Source: an uncultured Bacteroidales bacterium (GTDB lineage Bacteria > Bacteroidota > Bacteroidia > Bacteroidales > UBA932). Taken from it: a stretch of DNA of 64,000 bases. The notes under the pieces were generated by a model that worked only from the letters and a program-made list of their open reading frames with translations, did not search any database and had not been told where the DNA came from. This document shows positions 1 through 7,939 of this stretch, piece after piece (positions within the stretch are counted from its first letter, which is position 1; every line of letters begins with the position of its first letter). The DNA is taken from the NCBI GenBank assembly GCA_945487035.1, contig CALYTI010000004.1, positions 1-64,000 of the forward strand. The letters run 5' to 3'. Position numbers and translations under genes: made by a program.

Positions 1-9
1 ACCAGAATT

Positions 10-81
10 CCTGATGTGTGACATCAGGAACAAAAACACCCTCCCACACACTTTTCCCTCCTAATGTGCAACATCAGGAAA
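10..81 (+). repeat. 72-bp double-palindrome repeat, diverged copy (family also at 45459-45530 and 49350-49421)
   Basis: Contains CCTGATGT-gtg-ACATCAGG (10-28) and CCTAATGT-gca-ACATCAGG (60-78); aligns without gaps to 45459-45530. Confidence 0.75.
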
Positions 82-141
82 AAGTACAAAATGTTTTGGC
101 AGTTTACATCGCTGAAATCAGAAATTGTTTTCAGAATTTTA

Positions 142-149
142 TAAATTTG
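142..149 (+). promoter_or_regulatory. Bacteroidetes -7 box TAAATTTG upstream of LysR-like ORF
   Basis: TAnnTTTG match 8 nt before ATG at 157; no clear -33 TTTG. Confidence 0.4.
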
Positions 150-156
150 CAGAGTT

Positions 157-519
157 ATGATAGTGGATTTCAGACTGAAAGTTTTTGAGGCTGTCGCAGA
201 GCTCGGGAGTTTTACTGCCGCAGCAAGAAAATTGGGGATTAGCCAACCAGCCATCAGCAATCACATAAATGAGCTGGAAAAACAAATGCAGACCAAGTTG
301 GTGGCGCGAAGCCGTGCGGAAGTCAGCCTGACCGAAAACGGGCGAAAGTTCCTCAGTTATGTCCACCAGATACTTCATTGGTACGATGCCGCAAACGCTG
401 CTTTCGGCCTTATCCCTGACACTGACTCCTCACTGAAACCTCTGACCCTCAAATTGTCAGAAAACCGCCAGGCCCAAGTCTGGTCCCACGACGGCGATAT
501 CCATATCACACTCAAATAA
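157..519 (+). CDS. LysR-type HTH domain protein, short (HTH only, no substrate-binding domain)
   Basis: FRLKVFEAVAELGSFTAAARKLGISQPAISNHINELEKQ is a LysR-type HTH; ORF stops at 120 aa. Confidence 0.7.
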   Translation: MIVDFRLKVFEAVAELGSFTAAARKLGISQPAISNHINELEKQMQTKLVARSRAEVSLTENGRKFLSYVHQILHWYDAANAAFGLIPDTDSSLKPLTLKLSENRQAQVWSHDGDIHITLK

Positions 520-580
520 ACAACATCTGGAAGCCATATCCTGCACCAAAGACTGGCAGGCTTGTATCGCCGGTGCTGCT

Positions 581-630
581 GAGAGCCGTTGAGAGCAATT
601 GAGGGCCGTCGAGAGCAGTTGAGAGCCGTT
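581..630. repeat. Five tandem 10-bp units (GAGAGCCGTT type) abutting palindromic element copy 1
   Basis: GAGAGCCGTT/GAGAGCAATT/GAGGGCCGTC/GAGAGCAGTT/GAGAGCCGTT read directly. Confidence 0.85.
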
Positions 631-779
631 GTTCCAAATCGTTTGGTGCCCAATGTGCCCTGGAGGGCGTTCCAGAAGGGGTACTTTCACCAAACTCCGG
701 GATTTCGGCGAGTTTGGTGACTCACCCGCCTTCTACGCACTTCTGTGAGGGTGTGTTTCACCAAACGATTTGGAACAAC
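628..779. repeat. Palindromic element copy 1 (21-bp perfect terminal inverted repeats)
   Basis: GTTGTTCCAAATCGTTTGGTG (628-648) and CACCAAACGATTTGGAACAAC (759-779); inner palindrome TCACCAAACTC...GAGTTTGGTGA. Confidence 0.9.
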
Positions 780-863
780 TACTCCCCACAAACTACAACA
801 ATTTTGATGCGCAGGGTGAAGCCGACTAGGCGCGCAATGTCGAAAGGCAGGGGGACTATTTCG

Positions 864-894
864 TTTGTGATAATAAAGTGTTTTTGTATATTTG
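864..894 (+). promoter_or_regulatory. Bacteroidetes promoter TTTG-N19-TATATTTG
   Basis: TTTG 864-867, TATATTTG 887-894, canonical 19-nt spacer; ATG at 900/912. Confidence 0.7.
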
Positions 895-899
895 CGAAA

Positions 900-1796
900 A
901 TGTATGAAACTATGACCTATCACGAAATAGTGTTAGAATCCTGCAAGATATTGGATTCACTCAACCAACGAATATGGGAAACAGGTTTTAATAAAAATAC
1001 ATTGAAAGAAGTTGAGACAATAGCAACTGAAATAAACAATGGCACCAAAGTACTTGAACGAATTCCACAAGGCCAACAGTCAGGCTTGTCGAAAGGATCT
1101 TCAATCCTTACGTCAGCGGGGATTATCTGTCGAGGATGTCCTAGAACAGAGTCGGAAGTTCGGGAGATCTACGATACAGATGATCTCATCGGAGAAGGCA
1201 TTATCCAAGAACTCTTAGTTGAGCAATGGGCTAAAAAAACTCATTGCTGGTGGGATTTCCCCGAGCGGTTTCTCTCATCCCTTAGCGAAATGAAAGATTT
1301 CGGAACAGAGAGTGAAGTCTATTTTGATGTTAATAATCAAACTGTAAGGAAACTGATTTCATTAAAGCACTATAATGTTCTCCGTATCGCTCTTGACAGA
1401 ATTATTATTCATAATGCTTTATTCCCGGATACTTGTTTGAAACTGATTGGATTTGGGAGGAATGAGAAAAAGGAGTTTGTTCTCATTGTGGAACAAGCGT
1501 ATTGTAAAGGGGATGTAGTTTCTGAGCAGGAAAGACAAGACTTCATGCATAGATTAGGGTTCAAAGATGCGGGGATGGATTATGGGATGCATTTGAACTA
1601 TTGTACTGAATTCTTATATGTTGGTGACCTTAACGAGTATAATCTTATTAAAGGAGAGAACTGCATCCACGTAATTGATGCAGATTGTCGTCTGAATACC
1701 AAAACACTAGGCTGTGGCGGAAGTTACGTCATCCCAGAGCCCAATATCGATTTCTCCAAAGATTGCTTCCTGCAGAATAAAGTTAAAATCTTTTGA
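900..1796 (+). CDS. Hypothetical protein; possible polyvalent-protein/mobile-element kinase-like domain
   Basis: Start chosen at MYETMTYHE after the promoter (ORF track starts at 714 inside the repeat). C-terminal pattern 'ALFPDTCLKLIGFGRN...FVLIVEQ...VIDADCRLN' resembles polyvalent kinase-like domains; assignment is from memory and tentative. Confidence 0.45.
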   Translation: MYETMTYHEIVLESCKILDSLNQRIWETGFNKNTLKEVETIATEINNGTKVLERIPQGQQSGLSKGSSILTSAGIICRGCPRTESEVREIYDTDDLIGEGIIQELLVEQWAKKTHCWWDFPERFLSSLSEMKDFGTESEVYFDVNNQTVRKLISLKHYNVLRIALDRIIIHNALFPDTCLKLIGFGRNEKKEFVLIVEQAYCKGDVVSEQERQDFMHRLGFKDAGMDYGMHLNYCTEFLYVGDLNEYNLIKGENCIHVIDADCRLNTKTLGCGGSYVIPEPNIDFSKDCFLQNKVKIF

Positions 1797-1998
1797 TTGC
1801 CTGCTTTGAGGCTGTGATTCTTTATTGCACATCCACCATCCTGTACAAATCCACGGCAGCATTGCAAGAATCAGGAGAAATACTCCGTTTCATTTCCGAG
1901 AGCCCATACATTACGACTACAGAAACAGCCGAGGCATACAACTTGAGCGAGAAACAAATCGTAGAATTCTATTAAGCGTCAGTCCCTGCTGATAGTAG

Positions 1999-2148
1999 TT
2001 GTTCCAAATCGTTTTGGGATTGATGTGCCCTGCAGGGCCTTCTGTGAGGGGTGAATCTCAAAACGGGGAGATATCACGGGTATTTCGGGATACACCTGCC
2101 TTCTGCGCATCTCTGGGAGGGGGTGAATCCCAAAACGATTTGGAACAA
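1999..2148. repeat. Palindromic element copy 2 (23-bp perfect terminal inverted repeats)
   Basis: TTGTTCCAAATCGTTTTGGGATT (1999-2021) and AATCCCAAAACGATTTGGAACAA (2126-2148). Confidence 0.9.
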
Positions 2149-2256
2149 GGGGTAATGAGGGGTATGACCAAACAACTTCTTGTCTATCATATATTTGCTT
2201 ATGCAGGAGATTGAGAATAGACAGAAAAGGCGCCCAGCAGGACGCAATAAAAGAAA

Positions 2257-2538
2257 CTATTTCTTAAACAAGTCGGAATGAGTTCCGGTATCAACAAAGA
2301 CCAGTTCCAAGATTGTATCATTCTGCCGCCAGACGAGCAACCAGTCCGGTTCCAGATGGCATTCCCAGCACCCTGCATATTGCCCCTTCAACCGATGAGG
2401 GCAATAACTTGCAGGCAAAGAGCCTTTCTCCTGTAAGATAGTAACGGCTGCAGTAAGCAAAGAAACGTCCAAGCCCCTCTTGACGCAGCGTTTAAGAGAC
2501 TTCTTGAACTGATTGGTATAAACAATGCTGTACATCAA
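2257..2538 (-). CDS. YafQ/RelE-family mRNA interferase toxin
   Basis: YSIVYTNQFKKSLKRCVKRGLD...CHLEPDWLLVWRQND...LVFVDTGTHSDLF is typical of YafQ. Confidence 0.85.
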   Translation of the reverse strand: MMYSIVYTNQFKKSLKRCVKRGLDVSLLTAAVTILQEKGSLPASYCPHRLKGQYAGCWECHLEPDWLLVWRQNDTILELVFVDTGTHSDLFKK

Positions 2539-2729
2539 CCAAGAATCTGAGCAATCATATCCTCGGCATTGGCAGCATGATAGACACGCCCGGCCTCAAT
2601 ATCTTCAAGGCCCAGCTCAACACCACTCTTCTTTGTAGAAGTAATGGTCCAACCCATCCCCTTCGCTATCTTGCGAAGGAAAGGGAGATCCGCTTTCGGG
2701 ATATTGATCTGAACATTAGATGCTTCCAT
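2535..2729 (-). CDS. Antitoxin partner of the YafQ-like toxin
   Basis: Small ORF overlapping the toxin start by 4 bp; MEASNVQINIPKADLPFLRKIAKGMGW. Confidence 0.7.
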   Translation of the reverse strand: MEASNVQINIPKADLPFLRKIAKGMGWTITSTKKSGVELGLEDIEAGRVYHAANAEDMIAQILG

Positions 2730-2814
2730 AACTCTTTTCTTATCGATGCAAAAATAGCAAAAAACCAGCCAAGTCACAAGATGTCATTGACTTTCTTCTT
2801 TCCGATGCAACGTA

Positions 2815-2845
2815 AGCATCTGCGTTTTTGCAGGTGCTTTTTTGT
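2815..2845 (+). terminator. Intrinsic terminator with no upstream + strand gene (duplicate of 4633)
   Basis: AGCATCTGC-GTTTTT-GCAGGTGCT-TTTTT; 43 bp including flank identical to 4633-4675. Confidence 0.7.
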
Positions 2846-2969
2846 GAGACCAATCTCTTGACGACATTGTGCTGCAGTCAGAATACTGCAAATCCGTCCC
2901 ATTTCACCCGGTCCGTACACCAAAGGAGTTCTTCATAGAAACTAGGAGAAATGGATATCTATTATGCTC

Positions 2970-3395
2970 TCAATCTGGGATACAATCCATTGATTCTATG
3001 ATTCTAAGCAACTCTGCTGGAGTGACCACAATCGGTGTGGCAGGAAAATGCTTTGTGTTCCCTGTCACAAGATAGGCCCCCTCCTTGGATAGAGCTATTT
3101 CGTAGAACACGACATCCTTAGAATCTGTAAAGATTTCTTCTGTCTTTGTCCTTTCCAAACAAATGCCTTTCTGACGAATTACATTCAAAAGGCTAGTGAC
3201 CAGGTCAATGGGAAAATGGAATTTTGGCCGAGAAAGGACATCTTGGTATTCATCGACAATCTCTCCATTATAGAGTGGAACAATGGTGCCGTCCATAATC
3301 TTCTCGCGAATGATTACGGTTGCTGAATTTGGATGGACTGCCAAAATTGCTGACACAAGCACATTTGTGTCAATCACTGCATATACTACCATCAC
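2970..3395 (-). CDS. PIN-domain toxin (COG1569-like)
   Basis: AVIDTNVLVSAIL...LYNGEIVDEYQDVLSRPKF...DVVFYEIALSKEGAYLVTGNTKHFP. Confidence 0.85.
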   Translation of the reverse strand: MMVVYAVIDTNVLVSAILAVHPNSATVIIREKIMDGTIVPLYNGEIVDEYQDVLSRPKFHFPIDLVTSLLNVIRQKGICLERTKTEEIFTDSKDVVFYEIALSKEGAYLVTGNTKHFPATPIVVTPAELLRIIESMDCIPD

Positions 3396-3694
3396 TTTCC
3401 CTCCCTTGCCAGAGCTATCTCTTTGTTGATTTCCTCAAGGCTCATCCCAGAGAGTCCGTTTTCGGCTGCTATTCGGCGCAGTTCGTCAAATGCTGCTTTT
3501 CCTTTGTTTACGACTTCTTCATTGTTAGATGCCTCGATTACAAAGGGAATCCTACGGTTACGTACAACGGCGCGGGCGAATATATTGAATGCTGTGTTGG
3601 TACTCATTCCAAACTCGTCACATAGGGCATCGAACTGCACTTTGAGTTCACTATCCATTCGAATTGTCATTGCTGTCTGTGTCATAATAATCAC
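3392..3694 (-). CDS. RelB/DinJ-family antitoxin
   Basis: AMTIRMDSELKVQFDALCDEFGMSTNTAFNIFARAVVRNRRIPF; 4-bp overlap with PIN gene. Confidence 0.85.
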   Translation of the reverse strand: MIIMTQTAMTIRMDSELKVQFDALCDEFGMSTNTAFNIFARAVVRNRRIPFVIEASNNEEVVNKGKAAFDELRRIAAENGLSGMSLEEINKEIALAREGK

Positions 3695-3988
3695 TTTTTA
3701 CAAATATAGTAATTTGCAATCATTATGCAATCTATATACCATCTATTAGATGATCTTTTTGAGTAATGGCAAGCATCCGAAGATTATCATTGAATAGGGG
3801 CGTGTCATCTCAACATCCATTGGAGCTACAATGAAACACACTTGCAATAATAATAGCGTTGAATAACACACTATTTTGACAAAGGATTTGACAAGCTACA
3901 ATATCAATTCATTGATTTTCAAGAATAAAACCTTTCTATTATAATCGTAGAATTCTGCGTAAGCGCCCGCCACTACTGATGGCAGTTA

Positions 3989-4137
3989 TTCCAAATCGTT
4001 TGGTGCCCAATGTGCCCTGGAGGGCGTTCCAGAAGGGGTGAATCTCAAAACGGGGAATTATCACGGGTATTTCGGGATGCACATGTCTTCTACGCATCTC
4101 TGGGAAGGGGTGAATCCCAAAACGATTTGGAACAAGG
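3989..4137. repeat. Palindromic element copy 3 (mosaic of copies 1 and 2)
   Basis: 3989-4039 identical over 51 bp to 632-682; remainder matches the right part of copy 2. Confidence 0.9.
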
Positions 4138-4206
4138 GCCACTTGGAGATAACGCTTGTGGGACAAAGGCCATTGAGGGGTAGGGTATATTCACGGATTT
4201 CCGGGA

Positions 4207-4605
4207 ATTTCGCTTATCTTTGTCCAGTTGGGCCTTTTCAACAAGAAACCGCAGGAGTGCAAGACCTTGCTGGATAAGTGACTGTACATTTTCAAGCAGT
4301 CCGAGTTTCTTTCCGAGCAACCTTTTGAGATTGAAGATGGGTTGGTTGAAAAGTTTCTCTACGCTTGTGAAGTGGCCAACTTTAATGAGAAGAAACGAAT
4401 TACTTATTTCGAAGACAAGATGAGCGAAATAGATTACCGTTACGAAATGGACAGCGAGCGCGCCGAGGGTCGTGCCGAGGGTCGTGCCGAGGGTCGTGCC
4501 GAGGTGGCGAAAGCCATGCTCACGAAGGGAATGGACCCTCAGATTGTTGCCGAGTGCACAAAGTTGAGCTTCGAGCAGGTTGAGGAACTTAAGAAGGGCC
4601 TTTAG
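4207..4605 (+). pseudogene. Rpn/PD-(D/E)XK family nuclease (transposase_31-like), 5'-truncated with in-frame TGA
   Basis: Manual translation: ISLIFVQLGLFNKKPQECKTLLDK*LYIFKQSEFLSEQPFEIEDGLVEKFLYACEVANFNEKKRITYFEDKMSEIDYRYEMDSERAEGRAEGRAEGRAE...; stop TGA at 4279-4281 where a Trp is expected. Confidence 0.75.
4462..4497 (+). repeat. Three perfect 12-bp tandem units GCCGAGGGTCGT
   Basis: Encodes AEGR repeats in the Rpn C-terminal region; partial fourth unit follows. Confidence 0.95.
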
Positions 4606-4632
4606 TTCCGGGAGCTTGCGTATCAGTTATTG

Positions 4633-4666
4633 AGCATCTGCGTTTTTGCAGGTGCTTTTTTGTGAG
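4633..4666 (+). terminator. Intrinsic terminator downstream of Rpn remnant
   Basis: 9-bp stem with one G-T wobble, followed by T6. Confidence 0.7.
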
Positions 4667-4697
4667 ACCAATCTCCTGTAAGGAGTGCGGAGGGGGC

Positions 4698-7600
4698 TTA
4701 GTCCACGCGGATGTCTTTGACGCAGCGGGTGGTGCTGGCTTGCATCGCTTTATCCAAAGTGATATTGGAAGAATAACCATAACCAAATTTGGTGGGAACA
4801 GTCTTCGAACCATAATATCCAAAAGAAAATGCCGTTCGGCTCATCATTTTTCCTTTGGATGTACCGTTGTAGTAGTTGAATTCACTACCGTCATAGAGCT
4901 TGTTGTAGGCCATAATCGCCATTTCCCTTTGGTTTGGGGTACGATAGCCCTCCGGGCAGTACGGATTGTGGTCGCCTTTGGAAATGGCTGTGGTAATGGC
5001 TTCATTAAAGCCCTGAAACTTACGTGACTCACTTGAGACAAACTCTGTTGCAACCTCAAATTTTTCAGAAAGATAATTCTCCTTTTCGTTCTCCAAGTGC
5101 AGAGGCAGTTCAATAGAAGAATAGTCCCTCAGGGAAGCCTTATTTACAAAACTGAGATTATACACCGTAGCGCCATTTTTCGGATTCAGTTCCTTCTGCA
5201 CATAGTCTTGAGGAAGATCCTCAAGGCTGTGGTTAGCATCCATACCGAAGTTCCTGACACAGCGAACCGACATCTCTGCACGAGCTCCCTCCTGGTTGGC
5301 ACCATAAGAACCTGTGGAGATACCCTCTTCTGCCCACACAAGAGCTTCTCCTCCACTTTGCCAGGTTGAAGAGCACACGTGCTGCATCCATTTTGCAGGA
5401 GTATCTTTATTATCTCTATCCTCAGGGCTTCTGTTATACAGACGCGAAGTAGGAGATATCACACCCTCTCCAACATAGATACCGATAAGCTGACGGATGG
5501 AAGCGGCGTACCAGCGCACCTCGTCCCTATCAATCTTGCCGTCACCGTTATTGTCACGGTTTCTGGTCATACAGGAATATCTCAACTTGTTATGGGTACC
5601 GTCCACCTTGAGCTGAGGTGTATCGTTGTTCACCTCTATGTTCATATAATCAGCCCAGGAGATTCCCGTATTGAATGTGGTTGATGACTCATCGCACAGC
5701 CCCCACAGTTTACAAGTATTCAACATTCCGTTAAACAAATCGGTATTGCCAGCGGAAGAGTTGTCACCCCATTGCCAAATATCAGGGAACTCATCCGCAT
5801 GTTCCAAGCCCCAAGCGGTCAGCAAGGCAGTCTCATCCTCCTCAGTATTGAAAAAGGACTGGATACTGTGCTGCTGAATTGTAACAACCGAGCCTGTTGT
5901 GCTGGATTCCAAATCCTTGCTGACACTGGAATCGGAAAGAATATGCATAGTCCTGTCCGCCTTGTTGACAAACTGTTTCCAAAGCGTCTGGCTCTTCACT
6001 CCGGTAAGCGGATGCTCGTCATAGTAATACTCATCCACGAAGGCAGTTACGCAAATTTTCGGACCTTCCGGGTCAGTCGCACCGTTCACCAGGCCGTTGT
6101 CAAAATCTCCGGTATAGGTACCTACGCCTCCGGCATTATTGTAATCCACATAGAGTTTAGCCTGTTCCTTGATATACTTCACCAAATCTATGATATCCAT
6201 CACACCATCATTGTGATAGCCCGCAAGTCCCGGGGTGCCGTCATCCTCCTCATTGTCATCAGCGTCACGATATACTTCGGAGTAGGCAAACGGACGTGTG
6301 GTGAATTTACGCCTCTGGTCAGAATAATATGAACCGTCTGCGGCCTTTTTGTTCAAGCGGAAATGCACCCATTTGTAATCCAAACCTTCAGGAATATCGA
6401 TTCCGTTTTCGATTCTGGGAGAGCCGTTGCAGAATGGGGTTTTCACTTTCCAGGTAAGAGTATTGGAAATATCTGTCATAGAGCCGTCCATTCCAACCTT
6501 AACAAAGTTTTTTGCGTGGAAGGTCATAGTCTTGGAGACATAGTGTGCATCGCAGACTGCAATTTCCTCTTTGGCAATGGTAACCATTCCGGTTGCTCCG
6601 GGCTGATTCTCCGTGGTGTCAGTCTCCACCTCAACCCGGATATTGTTTACGGAGTTGATTGTGACGGTGTAGTTATAACTGTAATTTCTCTTGATGGCAA
6701 AATTGTTCACATCTTTGTAATAATCATCTGTGTATTTACCTGGAGCAGTAGCGATGGTGGCATTCCAGTCTCCGAGGTGAATAAGATAAACCACATCAGC
6801 GCCAAGGACCTTACCCTTGTCATCATCGTGAAGGTCCATTTCGACGCGGCCCTCCACAACTACATAGGTAGAAAAGTCGTTGGCGTTGACAAACTGCTTG
6901 ATATTCTTGCTCACATTTCTGCCGCGCTTGTCAATATAATCGACGTGTACATTTGAGTTCAGACCAGAAGAAGTTTTCACCTCTCGGCTACGGTCGTTGT
7001 AGGATTTGAAAGAAGTGTTTTTCGGAGTCTGCCGATTCTCCATCATGTAGAAGGAGAAGGACATATCCTTGGAGGACTCGGCACTTTCATAATTTACCCA
7101 GTCTGTATCGAAGAAATACTGCGCTGCTTCGGCATATTGCTCCGGGGTACTCATCTTCGGGTCAGCCATATAGGCATCCTTGTCCTGGTCCTCGATTACA
7201 CGCGAGGTGACAGGGACATTCACCACCTTCCACTGAAGGGCCTGGAATGATTTTGCGACCTGGCCATTTTCGTCAGGACGGGTACCGGTGACGAATTTGA
7301 AGTTGATTTTGGAGTCCAGGCGTTTGAGTTTCAGTTCATATTTACTATTCAAATCTTGATTTGTACCTGTCACATCGATGCCTTTCTGGCTTCCGCTCAT
7401 AGGGAAATAAGCGTTTCGGCTGACGGTGTACTGGTTGAGTTGCATAGTGAACTCCTTCAAATCCTGCTCGTTGTTCACCGACGATGCCAGAAGGTCAGAG
7501 GAGATTTTGACCATATCTGCATTCAGGTTGGTAATGAGATAGACTGTCATATTCTGTCCGGCCGGGACTTTGACTTTGAGGCAGCCCTGGCTTGGAGTGC

Positions 7601-7937
7601 CTTCAGTTGAGGTGTTTGCTACATACCAGCATTTGTCGAGAGAAGAAGCTCTTACCGCATCCTCGGAGTCAAGGCGGTCTTCACTCTGAAGCCAATTACC
7701 GAAGACTTTATTTCCCTTACTATCGAAGATGAAGACATAGATGTTGAGAATCTGGTTTTCGGAGGCATAGCCCAAGGTGGCCTTGGTGGAGATTTGTACG
7801 GCATCCTTGGCTCCGAAGTTCATATACAGCCAGCCCTCACCGTCTTTGAGGACAGTGTCCGGTCTGAATTGTTCTTTTACGCAGCCTCCCAGAATCAGGG
7901 TTGCAATTGAGAGGAGTATTGCTATATGTCGTTTCAT
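4698..7937 (-). CDS. Large fimbrial lipoprotein, DUF4906-type putative pilus tip
   Basis: SPII signal (LILGGC), last gene of pilus operon, 1079 aa, STKA motif. Confidence 0.7.
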   Translation of the reverse strand: MKRHIAILLSIATLILGGCVKEQFRPDTVLKDGEGWLYMNFGAKDAVQISTKATLGYASENQILNIYVFIFDSKGNKVFGNWLQSEDRLDSEDAVRASSLDKCWYVANTSTEGTPSQGCLKVKVPAGQNMTVYLITNLNADMVKISSDLLASSVNNEQDLKEFTMQLNQYTVSRNAYFPMSGSQKGIDVTGTNQDLNSKYELKLKRLDSKINFKFVTGTRPDENGQVAKSFQALQWKVVNVPVTSRVIEDQDKDAYMADPKMSTPEQYAEAAQYFFDTDWVNYESAESSKDMSFSFYMMENRQTPKNTSFKSYNDRSREVKTSSGLNSNVHVDYIDKRGRNVSKNIKQFVNANDFSTYVVVEGRVEMDLHDDDKGKVLGADVVYLIHLGDWNATIATAPGKYTDDYYKDVNNFAIKRNYSYNYTVTINSVNNIRVEVETDTTENQPGATGMVTIAKEEIAVCDAHYVSKTMTFHAKNFVKVGMDGSMTDISNTLTWKVKTPFCNGSPRIENGIDIPEGLDYKWVHFRLNKKAADGSYYSDQRRKFTTRPFAYSEVYRDADDNEEDDGTPGLAGYHNDGVMDIIDLVKYIKEQAKLYVDYNNAGGVGTYTGDFDNGLVNGATDPEGPKICVTAFVDEYYYDEHPLTGVKSQTLWKQFVNKADRTMHILSDSSVSKDLESSTTGSVVTIQQHSIQSFFNTEEDETALLTAWGLEHADEFPDIWQWGDNSSAGNTDLFNGMLNTCKLWGLCDESSTTFNTGISWADYMNIEVNNDTPQLKVDGTHNKLRYSCMTRNRDNNGDGKIDRDEVRWYAASIRQLIGIYVGEGVISPTSRLYNRSPEDRDNKDTPAKWMQHVCSSTWQSGGEALVWAEEGISTGSYGANQEGARAEMSVRCVRNFGMDANHSLEDLPQDYVQKELNPKNGATVYNLSFVNKASLRDYSSIELPLHLENEKENYLSEKFEVATEFVSSESRKFQGFNEAITTAISKGDHNPYCPEGYRTPNQREMAIMAYNKLYDGSEFNYYNGTSKGKMMSRTAFSFGYYGSKTVPTKFGYGYSSNITLDKAMQASTTRCVKDIRVD

Positions 7938-7939
7938 CG

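Noticed and set aside
581-630. Possible minimal CRISPR array
   Set aside because: Units are 10 bp and contiguous with no spacers and no cas genes; it is a simple tandem repeat.
714-899. 5' extension of the polyvalent-like ORF into palindromic element copy 1
   Set aside because: A canonical promoter at 864-894 lies inside the extension, so translation most likely starts at 900 or 912.
1793-1975. 60-aa ORF as a real gene
   Set aside because: No recognisable domain and no promoter seen; more likely the decayed tail of a gene partly duplicated before palindromic copy 3.
2815-2857. Terminator of the minus-strand toxin-antitoxin operon
   Set aside because: The T-run is on the plus strand and the hairpin lies upstream of the antitoxin start, so it cannot terminate that operon.
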